8,066 bases of DNA from CAZXYF01 sp964644705 (GTDB lineage: Bacteria > Planctomycetota > Brocadiia > SM23-32). A model generated the notes under the pieces. That model saw only the letters and a list, made by a program, of their open reading frames with translations, made no database searches and had not been told where the DNA came from. Position numbers and translations under genes: made by a program. The stretch's first letter is position 1, and each line of letters opens with the position of its first letter. Positions 7,337 to 8,066 of this stretch are shown one piece after another. The DNA lies in NCBI GenBank assembly GCA_964644705.1, contig CAZXYF010000142.1, positions 1 through 8,066 of the forward strand, written 5' to 3'.

Positions 7337-7789
7337 TTAGTTATCAGCCGTCTCTTCGTTTTCCTCATCCGGCATGAGTCGTTCCAGTTTGTCTATATCC
7401 GCGTGCAGCTGTATATGACCGCACGCCGTGCACACCATGGCCCGGGTGGGAACCATGGACTGCTGAAACGTCCAGAATTTGGTCTGATCGGGATGAAAAT
7501 ATATTTTCCCCGTCGTGCGGATATCTCCCTCCACCAGCGTCGTGTTCCCGCAGCAAACGCAGCGCCCGGCCGCCGCCTCCGCTTCCTTCCGGCCCGTCAC
7601 TTTCTCAATCAACGCATCCAGCCCCTCATGCGTGAACCGCGTTGAGCCCCCCACCTTGTAATACGACAACTTTCCGTCCTTCATCCACCGAAAAATCGTC
7701 GGACGACTGACGTCCAGATACTCCGCCGCCTCCTCCACCGTGTACCATTCACGCGTCGTCTTTTCCTCGTATGTCGCATCATCAGGCAT
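7337..7789 (-). CDS. Excisionase-type HTH protein with C-terminal zinc ribbon
   Basis: This 150-residue putative DNA-binding protein has two parts. Residues about 14-64 form a MerR/excisionase-like helix-turn-helix (HTH_17 type): WYTVEEAAEYLDVSRPTIFR, followed by the wing sequence YYKVGGSTRFTHEGLDALI. Residues 77-123 carry two CxxC pairs (C77/C80 and C120/C123), consistent with a zinc ribbon, and between them runs the segment FHPDQTKFWTFQQS. The C-terminus is acidic. There is no recombinase nearby, so despite the excisionase-like domain it is more likely a transcriptional regulator than a phage excision factor. The start is well supported: AAGGAG stands 9 nt before ATG 7789, with a near-consensus promoter further up. 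It heads an operon with the membrane-protein gene 26 bases downstream, which suggests it controls or works with that protein. Its target is unknown; autoregulation is plausible. Confidence 0.9.
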   Translation of the reverse strand: MPDDATYEEKTTREWYTVEEAAEYLDVSRPTIFRWMKDGKLSYYKVGGSTRFTHEGLDALIEKVTGRKEAEAAAGRCVCCGNTTLVEGDIRTTGKIYFHPDQTKFWTFQQSMVPTRAMVCTACGHIQLHADIDKLERLMPDEENEETADN

Positions 7790-7834
7790 GGCTTACGACT
7801 CCTTATAAATCTCCATTCTATATTGTGCACTATT

Positions 7835-7862
7835 ATTATCTCTCATGTCGTATCATTGTCAA
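7835..7862 (-). promoter_or_regulatory. Near-consensus sigma-70 promoter of the HTH/membrane-protein operon
   Basis: On the minus strand, TTGACA (7862-7857, perfect -35) is followed after 16 bases by GATAAT (7840-7835, 5 of 6 for the -10). Transcription would begin near 7828, giving a leader of about 39 nt before ATG 7789. The stretch is strikingly AT-rich compared with the genes on both sides, which supports a promoter. Confidence 0.65.
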
Positions 7863-7925
7863 GGGCAAAAATATTTGCAGCGTTTTCTGGCAGGGCTTTG
7901 TATCAACCCTCACAAAGCTTCACGT

Positions 7926-7953
7926 TTGCATTGCTGGAGCGGTGTGATATGGT
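7926..7953 (+). promoter_or_regulatory. Candidate promoter for the divergent sulfatase-like gene
   Basis: TTGCAT (7926-7931) and TATGGT (7948-7953) are 16 bases apart, each matching 4 of 6 consensus positions, and a TGA directly before the -10 gives an extended -10 (TGn) element. Transcription would start near 7960, leaving a leader of about 75 nt before ATG 8036. The boxes are weaker than those of the divergent operon, so this is tentative. Apart from these two promoters I see nothing else in the 246-base intergenic region. Confidence 0.35.
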
Positions 7954-8035
7954 AGCATCCGACTTGGATCCTCATCCCCGACGGTGCGATATTTCACGCA
8001 TCTCAACTCTTTCCCCCCTGGAAATCTTCTGAACT

Positions 8036-8066
8036 ATGAAACCAAATATTCTTGCCATTCACTGTG
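8036..8066 (+). CDS. N-terminus of a probable sulfatase, truncated by the window end
   Basis: Only ten codons are visible: MKPNILAIHC. This matches the usual beginning of type I sulfatases and related alkaline-phosphatase-superfamily enzymes, in which (K/R)PNIL plus a hydrophobic strand leads into the metal-binding aspartates that would lie just beyond the window. Type I sulfatases hydrolyse sulfate esters using a formylglycine residue; none of the catalytic residues can be seen here. The ribosome-binding site is weak: TGGAAA is the only purine-rich stretch, and it lies well upstream of the ATG. The setting, with a GH95 fucosidase 2.6 kb away, fits a sulfated-glycan degrader. The call rests on ten residues only. 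Confidence 0.5.
   Translation, partial: MKPNILAIHC

Noticed and set aside
7679..7741. HTH domain as evidence of a prophage or integrative element (excisionase)
   Set aside because: There is no integrase, attachment-site repeat or phage gene nearby, and the zinc-ribbon tail is not typical of excisionases; a regulator is more likely.
7823..8032. 69-codon plus-strand frame before the sulfatase-like start
   Set aside because: It overlaps the predicted promoters, has no ribosome-binding site, and its sequence resembles nothing; the AT-rich region looks regulatory.

Overview
The window is GC-rich, compact bacterial DNA with one assembly gap (100 N, positions 2951-3050). It holds four clear protein genes, the first ten codons of a fifth, and a possible gene remnant. 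I see no rRNA, tRNA, CRISPR array, insertion sequence or phage genes. A GH95 fucosidase, a probable sulfatase start and an excisionase-like HTH/zinc-ribbon protein next to a very hydrophobic orphan membrane protein together suggest a polysaccharide-degrading bacterium of the Planctomycetota-Verrucomicrobiota-Kiritimatiellota group. That placement is inference from gene content and style, not from a marker gene.

Left part (1-2950): a membrane-bound sensor histidine kinase (MASE3 membrane sensor, two PAS domains, NarL/DegS-type kinase core) lies on the minus strand, with a well-formed sigma-70-like promoter upstream. No intact response regulator follows it. Instead, 57-167 encodes a short stretch resembling the middle of a NarL-type receiver domain, possibly a decayed partner. 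The 390 bases between the kinase start and the gap carry the kinase promoter, a start-stop minigene preceded by a strong Shine-Dalgarno sequence, an imperfect 23-bp inverted repeat, and a possible plus-strand gene start that runs into the gap.

Middle (3051-5465): a GH95 alpha-L-fucosidase-like gene on the plus strand whose true start may lie in the gap. One of the two catalytic asparagines of the family appears to be replaced by aspartate.

Right part (5466-8066): a minus-strand two-gene operon converges on the GH95 gene with only 24 bases between. Its first gene encodes an HTH plus zinc-ribbon DNA-binding protein; its second encodes a membrane protein with about 16-18 helices and no recognised function. 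The operon has a near-consensus promoter in an AT-rich intergenic region shared with a divergent gene whose first residues (MKPNILAIHC) look like a sulfatase N-terminus.

Fucosidase plus sulfatase would fit use of sulfated fucose-containing glycans. The histidine kinase and the HTH/membrane pair could be regulatory or transport partners, but nothing in the sequence proves the link, and the order across the N gap depends on scaffolding.
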